Below are positions 1 to 5,494 of a DNA stretch of 5,494 nt, piece after piece; within the stretch, counting starts at the first letter, position 1; each line of letters starts with the position of its first letter. The position numbers and the translations under genes are program-made. Origin of the DNA: Thiotrichales bacterium (GTDB taxonomy: Bacteria > Pseudomonadota > Gammaproteobacteria > Thiomicrospirales > Thiomicrospiraceae); contig JACXUQ010000104.1 in assembly GCA_014763835.1 (NCBI GenBank), positions 1 to 5,494 on the forward strand. The letters run 5' to 3'. The notes under the pieces are model-generated. The model had not been told where the DNA came from, ran no database searches, and worked only from the letters and a program-made list of their open reading frames with translations.

Positions 1-90
1 CCCAAAGGCTTTAAAACCCCGCTGGAACGCATTAAACACCTGTTTGAGCGTTATGAGCAGTTAAATCAGCCACTCAATCAAAAACCGTAA
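1..90 (+). CDS. C-terminal end of an unidentified protein (partial)
   Basis: Frame 1 is open from the window edge to a TAA at 88-90 and gives 29 residues, beginning PKGFKTPLERIKHLFERYEQ and ending in NQKP. The stretch is charged and looks like an amphipathic helix followed by a polar tail, as at the end of a soluble protein. A strong hairpin terminator begins 20 bases after the stop, which supports this as a real gene end. I do not recognise the family from so short a tail and assign no function. The gene is convergent with the toxin-antitoxin operon to its right. Confidence 0.6.
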   Translation, partial: PKGFKTPLERIKHLFERYEQLNQPLNQKP

Positions 91-110
91 AAAACCGCCA
101 ATAAAAACTC

Positions 111-151
111 AACAGGCCGGGTGTAACTCCTTACCCGGCCTGTTCGGTTTT
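111..151. terminator. Bidirectional intrinsic terminator between convergent genes
   Basis: A perfect 12 bp stem (111-122 with 133-144, arm AACAGGCCGGGT) encloses a 10-base loop. On the plus strand it is followed by CGGTTTT, which would end the partial gene at 1-90. On the minus strand the stem is followed by GAGTTTTTATT (through about 101), which would end the yefM-yoeB transcript. The minus-strand U-tract is the better of the two. The position, between two converging stop codons, fits a shared terminator. Confidence 0.8.
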
Positions 152-168
152 AAAAACGCTTAAAAAAG

Positions 169-435
169 CTAAAATTGGTAATGATAACGGCAGGCGATAA
201 TCGTGATCTGGTTGGCATCAACCGCATAAACCAGGCGGTTGGATTCATCAATGCGCCGTGACCAGAATCCGGCCAAGTTTTCCTTTAAAGGTTCGGGTTT
301 GCCAATCCCTTCAAAGGGGGAAGGCATGACATCGCGAATCAGTTTATTAATGCGCTTAAGCGTTTTTTTATCCTGACTCTGCCAGTATTCGTAATCTGTC
401 CTGGCTCTTTCGGTCCAGGCAAGGATTTCAATCAT
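169..435 (-). CDS. yoeB: YoeB-type toxin, ribosome-dependent mRNA interferase
   Basis: An 88-residue protein of the RelE/YoeB superfamily. YoeB toxins bind the ribosomal A site and cut mRNA, stopping translation. From memory it aligns with E. coli YoeB almost throughout: the DYEYWQ block near residues 14-19, PFEGIGKPEPLK at 40-51, GFWSRRI at 56-62, RLVYAV at 67-72 and ACRYHY at 81-86. The residues matching the E. coli active site (Glu46, Arg65, His83, Tyr84) are all present as Glu48, Arg67, His85 and Tyr86. The protein continues two residues (Gln-Phe) beyond the tyrosine at which E. coli YoeB ends. The start is the ATG at 435-433, inside the end of the antitoxin gene (8-base overlap), with AAAGGG (443-448) seven bases upstream. 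The overlap implies translational coupling, with antitoxin made first. The gene appears intact, so the toxin is probably active when free. Confidence 0.94.
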   Translation of the reverse strand: MIEILAWTERARTDYEYWQSQDKKTLKRINKLIRDVMPSPFEGIGKPEPLKENLAGFWSRRIDESNRLVYAVDANQITIIACRYHYQF

Positions 436-682
436 CCAGCAGCCCTTTCTGCTGTACTTTGCCGGCGCGGTACTGCTCGATCGACTCTTTTAAGTGAGCG
501 ACATTGGCGGGGGATTTTAGTAAATGCACGGTTTCCATTAGGCTATCAAAATAGTCCTGTGACATGACCACGGCGTTTTCTGCATCTCTGCGCGTAATCA
601 GCGCGTAATCGGCATTTTCTACCACCGAATCCAATAGCGCTTTCAGACTGTTTCTGGCTTCTGTATAACTAATGACTTGCAT
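428..682 (-). CDS. yefM: YefM-type antitoxin (Phd/YefM family), partner and repressor
   Basis: An 84-residue antitoxin when started at the ATG at 682-680 (MQVISYTEAR...). In this family the N-terminal half forms the DNA-binding dimer fold that represses its own operon, and the C-terminal half wraps the toxin and is labile to proteases. Family hallmarks seen here are ISYTEAR at residues 4-10, ALITRRDAENAVVMS at about 28-42, and HLLKSPANVAHLKESI at about 55-70, matching E. coli YefM at the corresponding places. A longer reading from position 703 adds MLLRRLA, but it would place the strong AGGAGG site inside the coding region, so the shorter start is preferred. It is the first gene of the operon, with the toxin overlapping its stop. 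The expected autoregulatory target is the inverted repeat at 732-755. Confidence 0.94.
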   Translation of the reverse strand: MQVISYTEARNSLKALLDSVVENADYALITRRDAENAVVMSQDYFDSLMETVHLLKSPANVAHLKESIEQYRAGKVQQKGLLDD

Positions 683-688
683 GGCTAG

Positions 689-694
689 CCTCCT
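689..694 (-). promoter_or_regulatory. Ribosome binding site of yefM
   Basis: A consensus AGGAGG on the minus strand sits six bases before the ATG at 682. It fixes the antitoxin start and predicts strong translation, stronger than the AAAGGG before the toxin. That difference fits the usual excess of antitoxin. Confidence 0.85.
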
Positions 695-720
695 AAGTAA
701 CAAGACATTGATTTACAAGA

Positions 721-726
721 ACTATA
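721..726 (-). promoter_or_regulatory. -10 element of the yefM-yoeB promoter (extended -10)
   Basis: On the minus strand TGTTATAGT gives a TG-n-TATAGT extended -10, five of six bases matching TATAAT. The predicted start of transcription is near 714, which leaves a leader of about 32 bases with the AGGAGG site. No good -35 is seen at 16-18 bases; the best is TTCAGT or TCAGTT, which lies within the inverted repeat. The promoter probably relies on the extended -10. Confidence 0.6.
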
Positions 727-731
727 ACACA

Positions 732-755
732 ACCTGTTCAATAAACTGAACAGGT
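732..755. promoter_or_regulatory. Perfect inverted repeat, probable YefM/YoeB operator
   Basis: Two perfect 9-base arms (ACCTGTTCA at 732-740, TGAACAGGT at 747-755) are separated by six bases. The repeat begins five bases upstream of the -10 hexamer and covers the spacer and -35 region, so a protein bound here would block RNA polymerase. Autorepression from palindromes over the promoter is established for YefM-YoeB. The E. coli sites have a TGTACA core, whereas here the arms carry TGTTCA/TGAACA. The assignment rests on position and symmetry. Confidence 0.65.
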
Positions 756-790
756 ACAAATAACTGCAAAATAACGGCCAATAGCCCAAT

Positions 791-820
791 AAAAAACCCG
801 TTCCCCAAAAGAGGAACGGG
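791..820 (-). terminator. Intrinsic terminator of the ybiT gene
   Basis: On the minus strand CCCGTTCC (820-813) pairs with GGAACGGG (804-797) as a perfect 8 bp stem with an 8-base loop, followed at once by six T (796-791). It starts about 30 bases after the ybiT stop and upstream of the yefM promoter, so it separates the two transcripts. Confidence 0.88.
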
Positions 821-851
821 CTTTAACTGTTTGGCAACCAACCTGGCTGAC

Positions 852-2456
852 TTAGTTGTCGAGTGTTGCCAGATAGGACTCGTAATCGCCGCGCCAGTCT
901 TCGATGCCGTTTTCGCTCATCACCAACACGCGCGTCGCCAAAGAGGAGACGAATTCACGGTCGTGCGACACGAAAATCACCGTGCCGGGGTAGTCTTCCA
1001 ACGCCATGTTCAAGGATTCGATCGATTCCATATCCAGGTGGTTGGTCGGTTCGTCCATAATCAGCACGTTGGGTTTTTGCAGCATCAGCTTGCCAAACAG
1101 CATTCGCCCCTGCTCGCCCCCTGAGAGCACCTTGACCGACTTGCCGATCTCTTTCTGCGAGAACAGCAGACGCCCCAATACCGCACGCACCGCCTGCTCG
1201 TCGTCGCTCGGCGCTTTCCATTGCGTCATCCAGTCCAGCAGGCTCAGGTCTTCTTCAAAATCGGCCGCATGATCCTGCGCGTAATAACCGATCTTGACGT
1301 TTTCCGACCACTTGACCACCCCGGAGGTCAACTCGGTGTCGCCCACCAAACACTTAAGGAAGGTGGTTTTACCGATACCGTTGCCGCCGATGACCGCCAG
1401 CTTCTCTTCCACCTCCAGCATCATGCTGAAATCTTTAATGACCGGGTTGTCGCCGTTTTCCTGGTCATGGTAAGTCTTGCTCAGATGCTCGATTTCCAGC
1501 GCCAGACGGAACAGTTTTTTCTCCTGTTCAAAACGGATGAACGGGTTCACGCGGCTCGAAGGCTTGACCTCTTCCAGCTGGATCTTGTCGATCAGCTTGG
1601 CGCGCGAGGTGGCCTGTTTGGCTTTGGAGGCGTTGGCGGAGAAGCGGCTTACGAAGGTTTTCAGCTCGTTGATCTGCGCCTGCTTCTTGGCGTTGTCGGC
1701 CAACAGACGCTCGCGCGCCTGCGTCGCCGCCGTCATGTACTCGTCGTAGTTGCCCGGATAAAGTCGCAGCTGGCCGTAATCCAGGTCGGCCATATGGGTG
1801 CAGACGCTGTTCAAAAAGTGACGGTCGTGGGAGATGATAATCATCGTGCTCTTACGCTCGTTAAGCACGTTTTCCAACCAGCGGATGGTGTCGATATCTA
1901 GGTTGTTGGTCGGTTCGTCCAGCAGCAGAATATCGGGGTCGGCAAACAGCGCCTGCGCCAGCAGCACACGCAGTTTCCAACCCGGTGCGACTTCACTCAT
2001 CGGCCCGTAATGCTGCTCGACCGGAATGCCCACCCCGATCAACAGTTCACCGGCACGCGATTCGGCGGTGTAACCGTCCATCTCGCCGAATTTGACCTCC
2101 AGGTCGGCGACTTTCATGCCATCTTCTTCGGACATTTCCGGTAGCGAATAGATGCGGTCACGCTCACGCTTGACTTCCCACAACTCCGGCTGGCCCATAA
2201 TCACCGTATCCACCACCGAATACTGTTCGTAGGCGAACTGATCCTGTTTCAGTTTACCCAGACGGTCATTCGGATCGAGCATCACCGTGCCCGATGTCGG
2301 TTCCAGATCGCCGCCGAGAATTTTCATAAAGGTGGATTTACCGCAGCCGTTGGCACCGATCAAGCCGTAACGGTTGCCGTCACCGAATTTGACGGAAATA
2401 TCTTCGAAAAGCGGTTTTTCACCAAACTGCATGGTGATATTAGCGGTTGAAATCAA
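852..2456 (-). CDS. ybiT: ABC-F family translation factor YbiT (energy-dependent ribosome-binding ATPase)
   Basis: A 534-residue protein with two ABC ATPase domains and no membrane segments, close to E. coli YbiT in length (about 530) and in sequence throughout as recalled. ABC-F proteins bind the ribosomal E site and change the fate of stalled or initiating ribosomes; YbiT is one of the four E. coli paralogues with EttA, Uup and YheS. Domain 1: Walker A GANGCGKST 34-42, Walker B with DEPT at 180-183 (catalytic Glu181), switch His210. Its signature is the non-canonical SEVAPGWKLR (154-163), as in E. coli YbiT. The P-site tRNA interaction linker, helical and rich in Lys, Arg, Gln and Glu, spans about 240-310. 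Domain 2: Walker A GGNGIGKTT 357-365, signature LSGGEQGR 444-451, Walker B with DEPT at 468-471 (Glu469), His498. All catalytic residues are present, so it should be an active ATPase. Start: TTG at 2456-2454. An in-frame TAG four codons upstream (2468-2466) excludes a longer form, and the TTG start aligns with residue 1 of the E. coli protein. The neighbours are separately transcribed. Confidence 0.95.
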   Translation of the reverse strand: MISTANITMQFGEKPLFEDISVKFGDGNRYGLIGANGCGKSTFMKILGGDLEPTSGTVMLDPNDRLGKLKQDQFAYEQYSVVDTVIMGQPELWEVKRERDRIYSLPEMSEEDGMKVADLEVKFGEMDGYTAESRAGELLIGVGIPVEQHYGPMSEVAPGWKLRVLLAQALFADPDILLLDEPTNNLDIDTIRWLENVLNERKSTMIIISHDRHFLNSVCTHMADLDYGQLRLYPGNYDEYMTAATQARERLLADNAKKQAQINELKTFVSRFSANASKAKQATSRAKLIDKIQLEEVKPSSRVNPFIRFEQEKKLFRLALEIEHLSKTYHDQENGDNPVIKDFSMMLEVEEKLAVIGGNGIGKTTFLKCLVGDTELTSGVVKWSENVKIGYYAQDHAADFEEDLSLLDWMTQWKAPSDDEQAVRAVLGRLLFSQKEIGKSVKVLSGGEQGRMLFGKLMLQKPNVLIMDEPTNHLDMESIESLNMALEDYPGTVIFVSHDREFVSSLATRVLVMSENGIEDWRGDYESYLATLDN

Positions 2457-2463
2457 TGTCTTA

Positions 2464-2467
2464 CCCT
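2464..2467 (-). promoter_or_regulatory. Ribosome binding site supporting the TTG start of ybiT
   Basis: AGGG on the minus strand lies seven bases before the TTG at 2456. It is a modest site. Together with the in-frame TAG just upstream it supports TTG as the true initiation codon. The next ATG is codon 9, which would remove the first conserved strand of the ATPase domain. Confidence 0.6.
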
Positions 2468-2479
2468 ACACTGTTATCA

Positions 2480-2508
2480 TTTATCCCACTGACTTACCTG
2501 TTTGATAA
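2480..2508 (-). promoter_or_regulatory. Candidate sigma-70 promoter of ybiT
   Basis: On the minus strand TTATCA (2508-2503) and GATAAA (2485-2480) are 17 bases apart, each matching four of six consensus bases. Transcription would start near 2473, leaving a short leader with the AGGG site. A weaker alternative is TGGCACAAT with CACAAT at 2546-2541, an extended -10 without a good -35. Both are guesses from sequence alone. Confidence 0.3.
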
Positions 2509-2516
2509 GTCTGGGG
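2485..2516. repeat. Imperfect inverted repeat in the ybiT upstream region
   Basis: GACTTACC (2491-2498) pairs with GATAAGTC (2504-2511) with one G-T pair and a 5-base loop. The stem extends, past a T/T mismatch and a one-base bulge, with CCC/C (2485-2489) against GGGG (2513-2516). On the plus strand it is followed by TTTT and so resembles an intrinsic terminator, yet no plus-strand gene precedes it. On the minus strand it sits between the -35 and -10 of the candidate ybiT promoter, where it could be an operator. The remaining spacer to 2615 shows only an ATTTTAAAAT palindrome (2524-2533) and, on the minus strand, a run of seven T (2603-2597) just after the upstream gene with no clear stem. 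Confidence 0.4.
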
Positions 2517-2615
2517 TTTTACGATTTTAAAATGGGCGCTATTGTGCCATAAAACGTCAGTATTTTCGAGTTAGAACACGACAATGAAAGGACAATAAAA
2601 AAATCAGGCGGGAAG

Positions 2616-5471
2616 TTAGAGCAGGTTCTGCAAATAATGGCTCATGTGCTCGGCAGACAGCGGCGGACTGTAGAGATAGCCTTGCAGCTGCTGGCAATGA
2701 TTGTCCACCAGAAAGGCTCTCTGTTCGGGCGTTTCGACCCCTTCAGCAATAACCTGCAGACCCAGATTCTCTGCCATGGCAATAATGGTTCTGGTAATCA
2801 CCGCATCTTCGTCATCATGCGGCAGATCACGCACAAACGACTGGTCGATTTTAAGTTTGCTGACCGGCAAACGCTTCAGATAGGCCAGCGACGAGTAACC
2901 GGTGCCAAAGTCATCAACGGCGACACGAATCCCCAGATCGCGTATCTGTTGCAGTTTGGCGGTCATCTCGTCGAGATTTTTCATAATGTCGCTTTCGGTA
3001 ATCTCGAACTCGAGCCAGTGCGGATCGCAGCCGGTCGATAGTAACAGCGCCTGCAGATGGTCGATAAAATCGGTCTGCTGCAACTGTTTAACCGCCAGAT
3101 TGAGGGACAGGGTGCCGTTGAACAAACCCGCGCTGCGCCATTGATGCAACTGATGCATCGCCTGCTGCATGAGCAGTCGGTCGAGTTCCACGATCAGGCC
3201 GATTTCTTCGGCAATAGGAATGAATTTGGCCGGCGAAACCGTTCCCATCTGCGGATGCTGCCACCGCACCAGCGCCTCCAGCCCTACCAATTTATCCTGC
3301 CTGGCATCCATCTGCGGCTGGTAGTAGACCACAAATTCCTGATGCGATATCGCCAGACGCAGACTGGTCTGCATGGCGATATGTTCAAACGCCATCAGCG
3401 TCATGTCGTCCGTATAGAACTGGAAGTTATTGCGGCCTTCATCCTTGGCGCGGTACATGGCCGCATCGGCGCATTTGAGCAAGGCTTCGTAGGTATTGGC
3501 ATCTTTGGGGTAAAGACTGATGCCAACGCTGCCGGAAAGGAAAAACACGTGCTCCCCCACCTTGATCGGCTGACGGGTCGCCTCAATAATCTTTTGTGCC
3601 AGATCGGTGGCCTCATGCGGATGCTTCAACGACTCCTGCACAATGGTAAATTCGTCGCCCCCCAAACGGGCCAGCGTATCGCCTTCGGCGGTGATGGCCT
3701 TGAGGTTATTGGCCACCTGCTGCAACACCTGATCACCAACATCGTGCCCGAGGGAATCGTTGATTTTCTTGAACTGATCCAAATCCACAAAAAACAGCGC
3801 GAATTGGGCGTTTTTCAGTTTAGCCTGTTCAATCGCATGTTCGATGCGATCCTGCAATAGCACCCGGTTGGGCAGCTGCGTCAGCGCATCGTGGTGCGCC
3901 TGGTGATGCAGAATTTCGGCCTGCTCCTTAAGCTTATTTTCCATCTCGCGAATCGAGGTGATATCCTCGTAGCAACCCAACATACCGATGGTATGGCCGT
4001 CGCCGTCTTTCAGCGGCACGCGTGAAGTCAGCCAGACACGCGTATTGCCCTCGGCATCGACACTGACCTCTTCACTATGCAACCGTGTTTCGGCGCTATG
4101 CACAATTTTCATATCGCCATAATAGTAGTGATCACCCTCGGTCGCGCCCCAAGGCATCTCATAATCGGTTCTGCCGATCAGTTCAGCCTGATCGGTTATG
4201 CCGGCGTCCTGCAAAAACAGTTCGTTGGCACCAAGGTAACGCCCCAGATAGTCTTTCCAGAAAATACGCACCGGCACACTGCTTAAGACGTTCTCCAACA
4301 GCTGATTCTGATGCAGCAACTCGGTTTCGGTGCGTTTCAGCTCGGTGATGTCGGTATCGAACAACACGACCGCATCATGCCCCTGGAAGCGGATATGCTG
4401 CAAACTGGCTTTAACCGGATAAGTGGAACCGTCCTTGCGTTGATGCACACTCAGATTGGTCACCGTTTGCTGGTTTGCCTCCAACGATTTGAGGTGGGCG
4501 ACCATGTCCGGTGTCAAAAACGGATTGGTATCGTAGACAGTGAGCTGTTTAAGCTCTTCCAGAGAGTATCCGAGATTATCGAGGGCACTCTGGTTGGCGT
4601 AGAGATAATTCAGCGAGTTGCAGTCGAAGATATACACCTCCTGATGGGATTTCTCCAACAGAATAGCCAACTCCTCGTTGCGCTGTTTCAACTCCACCAG
4701 ATGGGTCACATCCATCGAAGAACCGACCATTTTCACCGGCTGACCGGCGGCATCGTAGATAACATGGCCGCTGAGTTCCACAATCGCGGTACTGCCGTCG
4801 GAACGGATATAGGTATGGGTCATGCGCTGCGGTTTGCCGGTGTGGATAGCCTCTTTGAGTTTGGCCTCGATCGCCGGAATCTCGTCGGGTGCGGCATGCG
4901 CCAAGAAGTTTTCATAACTGGGGGTGAAGTGCTTGGGGTCTTCGCGGTAAATCTCATAAAGCGAGGCCGACCACTCAATCTGCATGCTGCGTAAATCCAG
5001 CTCCCAAGTTCCCACCCTGGCCAAATGCTGGGTATCGTCCAAGCGCTTCCGGCTCAGCGCCAGCTGTGCCTGCGATGCCGCCAGCGCCTCGGTCATGCGC
5101 TGCAAACTGTTCTGCATTTTCTCCATCGAGTCGAGTACCTCAAATGCAAACAGGCGGTAGGCATCGTCACCGAACGAGAATACTTGACTGCTCAACAAAA
5201 ACCACCGCGACTGGCTATCGCTGCACAGCAACGGCAACGCAACAGGTTGCGCTGACGCTGTCAGCAGACTTTTCCAAGGGTCAGCATCAAGACACAAACT
5301 GTCACGACACAGCCCGAACTGGTCCATAAAAGCCTGATTGACGAAATAGATTTGGTCTGCAAGTAGCGCACTTTCCACTGGATGCAATAGGACGGGTAAC
5401 GCCTGCGCGTTCAACTCGGCCAAAAACACTGAAATATCATTAACATCGGTGGAAAGGTGTGAAAAGGTCAT
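2616..5471 (-). CDS. Multi-PAS GGDEF/EAL protein (cyclic di-GMP cyclase/phosphodiesterase)
   Basis: A 951-residue protein (from the ATG at 5471) with no signal peptide or membrane segment, so a cytoplasmic sensor. Domains: a divergent PAS-like region 25-115, a helical linker 115-148, PAS about 148-260, PAS about 266-384 (with the DITELK exit motif), PAS about 387-510 (FWKD...GRTDYEMPW, YEDIT exit motif), GGDEF about 515-690, EAL about 700-950. GGDEF: HDALTQLPNR 527-536, FFVDLDQFK 560-568, and an intact GGDEF signature at 604-608, so cyclase activity is possible. The inhibitory RxxD site reads AEGD (595-598) and lacks its arginine. EAL: the EAL triad at 732-734, Asn791, EITE 823-826, DDFGTGYSS 853-861, Lys874, AEGVET 909-914 and Gln930 are all present, so phosphodiesterase activity is expected. 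Net direction cannot be read from sequence. PAS ligands are unknown. Start: ATG at 5471 is preceded by a TTG and has no evident ribosome binding site; the frame stays open to the window edge, so an upstream start is possible. No clear terminator follows the stop. Confidence 0.93.
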   Translation of the reverse strand: MTFSHLSTDVNDISVFLAELNAQALPVLLHPVESALLADQIYFVNQAFMDQFGLCRDSLCLDADPWKSLLTASAQPVALPLLCSDSQSRWFLLSSQVFSFGDDAYRLFAFEVLDSMEKMQNSLQRMTEALAASQAQLALSRKRLDDTQHLARVGTWELDLRSMQIEWSASLYEIYREDPKHFTPSYENFLAHAAPDEIPAIEAKLKEAIHTGKPQRMTHTYIRSDGSTAIVELSGHVIYDAAGQPVKMVGSSMDVTHLVELKQRNEELAILLEKSHQEVYIFDCNSLNYLYANQSALDNLGYSLEELKQLTVYDTNPFLTPDMVAHLKSLEANQQTVTNLSVHQRKDGSTYPVKASLQHIRFQGHDAVVLFDTDITELKRTETELLHQNQLLENVLSSVPVRIFWKDYLGRYLGANELFLQDAGITDQAELIGRTDYEMPWGATEGDHYYYGDMKIVHSAETRLHSEEVSVDAEGNTRVWLTSRVPLKDGDGHTIGMLGCYEDITSIREMENKLKEQAEILHHQAHHDALTQLPNRVLLQDRIEHAIEQAKLKNAQFALFFVDLDQFKKINDSLGHDVGDQVLQQVANNLKAITAEGDTLARLGGDEFTIVQESLKHPHEATDLAQKIIEATRQPIKVGEHVFFLSGSVGISLYPKDANTYEALLKCADAAMYRAKDEGRNNFQFYTDDMTLMAFEHIAMQTSLRLAISHQEFVVYYQPQMDARQDKLVGLEALVRWQHPQMGTVSPAKFIPIAEEIGLIVELDRLLMQQAMHQLHQWRSAGLFNGTLSLNLAVKQLQQTDFIDHLQALLLSTGCDPHWLEFEITESDIMKNLDEMTAKLQQIRDLGIRVAVDDFGTGYSSLAYLKRLPVSKLKIDQSFVRDLPHDDEDAVITRTIIAMAENLGLQVIAEGVETPEQRAFLVDNHCQQLQGYLYSPPLSAEHMSHYLQNLL

Positions 5472-5494
5472 CAAAACTGTCTGAATATAAGTGT

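Noticed and set aside
428..703. Longer 91-residue antitoxin starting at 703
   Set aside because: The additional MLLRRLA would be encoded across the AGGAGG ribosome binding site; the ATG at 682 has ideal spacing and matches the family N-terminus.
831..1124. Plus-strand open frame of 97 codons beginning in the terminator region
   Set aside because: Overlaps the conserved C-terminal half of ybiT on the other strand and has no ribosome binding site.
1221..1901. Long plus-strand open frame of 226 codons inside ybiT
   Set aside because: It lies antisense to a strongly conserved gene, its translation is low-complexity in the way of a reverse shadow (rich in Leu, Val, Gln, His, Arg) and matches no family I recognise.
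2597..2640. Possible intrinsic terminator after the GGDEF/EAL gene
   Set aside because: There is a run of seven T on the minus strand, but the only nearby stem (GCAG/CTGC) is four pairs and lies too far upstream of it.
3057..3860. Plus-strand open frame of 267 codons opposite the GGDEF/EAL region
   Set aside because: It is the mirror of conserved GGDEF and EAL coding sequence on the minus strand, with no recognisable domain or ribosome binding site.
4311..4994. Plus-strand open frame of 227 codons opposite the PAS domains
   Set aside because: Antisense to well-formed PAS domains; no family resemblance, so taken as a shadow frame.

Overview
The window reads as chromosome of a gammaproteobacterium. 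The ABC-F protein is almost superimposable on Escherichia coli YbiT, the toxin-antitoxin pair is of the E. coli YefM-YoeB type, and the base composition is moderate. The genus cannot be fixed from the sequence. The presence of a large PAS/GGDEF/EAL protein fits a free-living, environment-sensing lifestyle, but that is inference.

Layout from left to right: (1) positions 1-90 hold the last 29 codons of an unidentified plus-strand gene. It converges on the minus-strand genes at a strong hairpin that can terminate transcription from both sides (111-151). (2) Positions 169-682 are a minus-strand toxin-antitoxin operon. The antitoxin yefM comes first and the toxin yoeB overlaps it by 8 bases. A well-formed promoter and a perfect 9+9 bp inverted repeat, probably the operator, lie at 721-755. 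(3) A minus-strand intrinsic terminator (791-820) closes the next gene. (4) Positions 852-2456 encode a full-length YbiT-type ABC-F ATPase that starts at TTG. (5) A roughly 160-base spacer (2457-2615) has a weak promoter candidate whose spacer contains an imperfect inverted repeat. (6) Positions 2616-5471 encode a soluble protein of about 950 residues, with a PAS-like N-terminus, three further PAS domains, GGDEF and EAL. It is predicted to make and/or break cyclic di-GMP in response to intracellular signals.

The three minus-strand units look independently transcribed rather than one operon. YoeB (ribosome-dependent mRNA cleavage) and YbiT (ribosome-binding translation factor) both act on translation, but nothing in the sequence shows that they are functionally coupled. 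I see no mobile element, CRISPR array, tRNA or rRNA. I also see no clearly new system. The points most worth checking are the operator of the toxin-antitoxin module, the two-residue tail on the toxin past its catalytic tyrosine, the missing inhibitory-site arginine in the GGDEF domain, and the inverted repeat upstream of ybiT.
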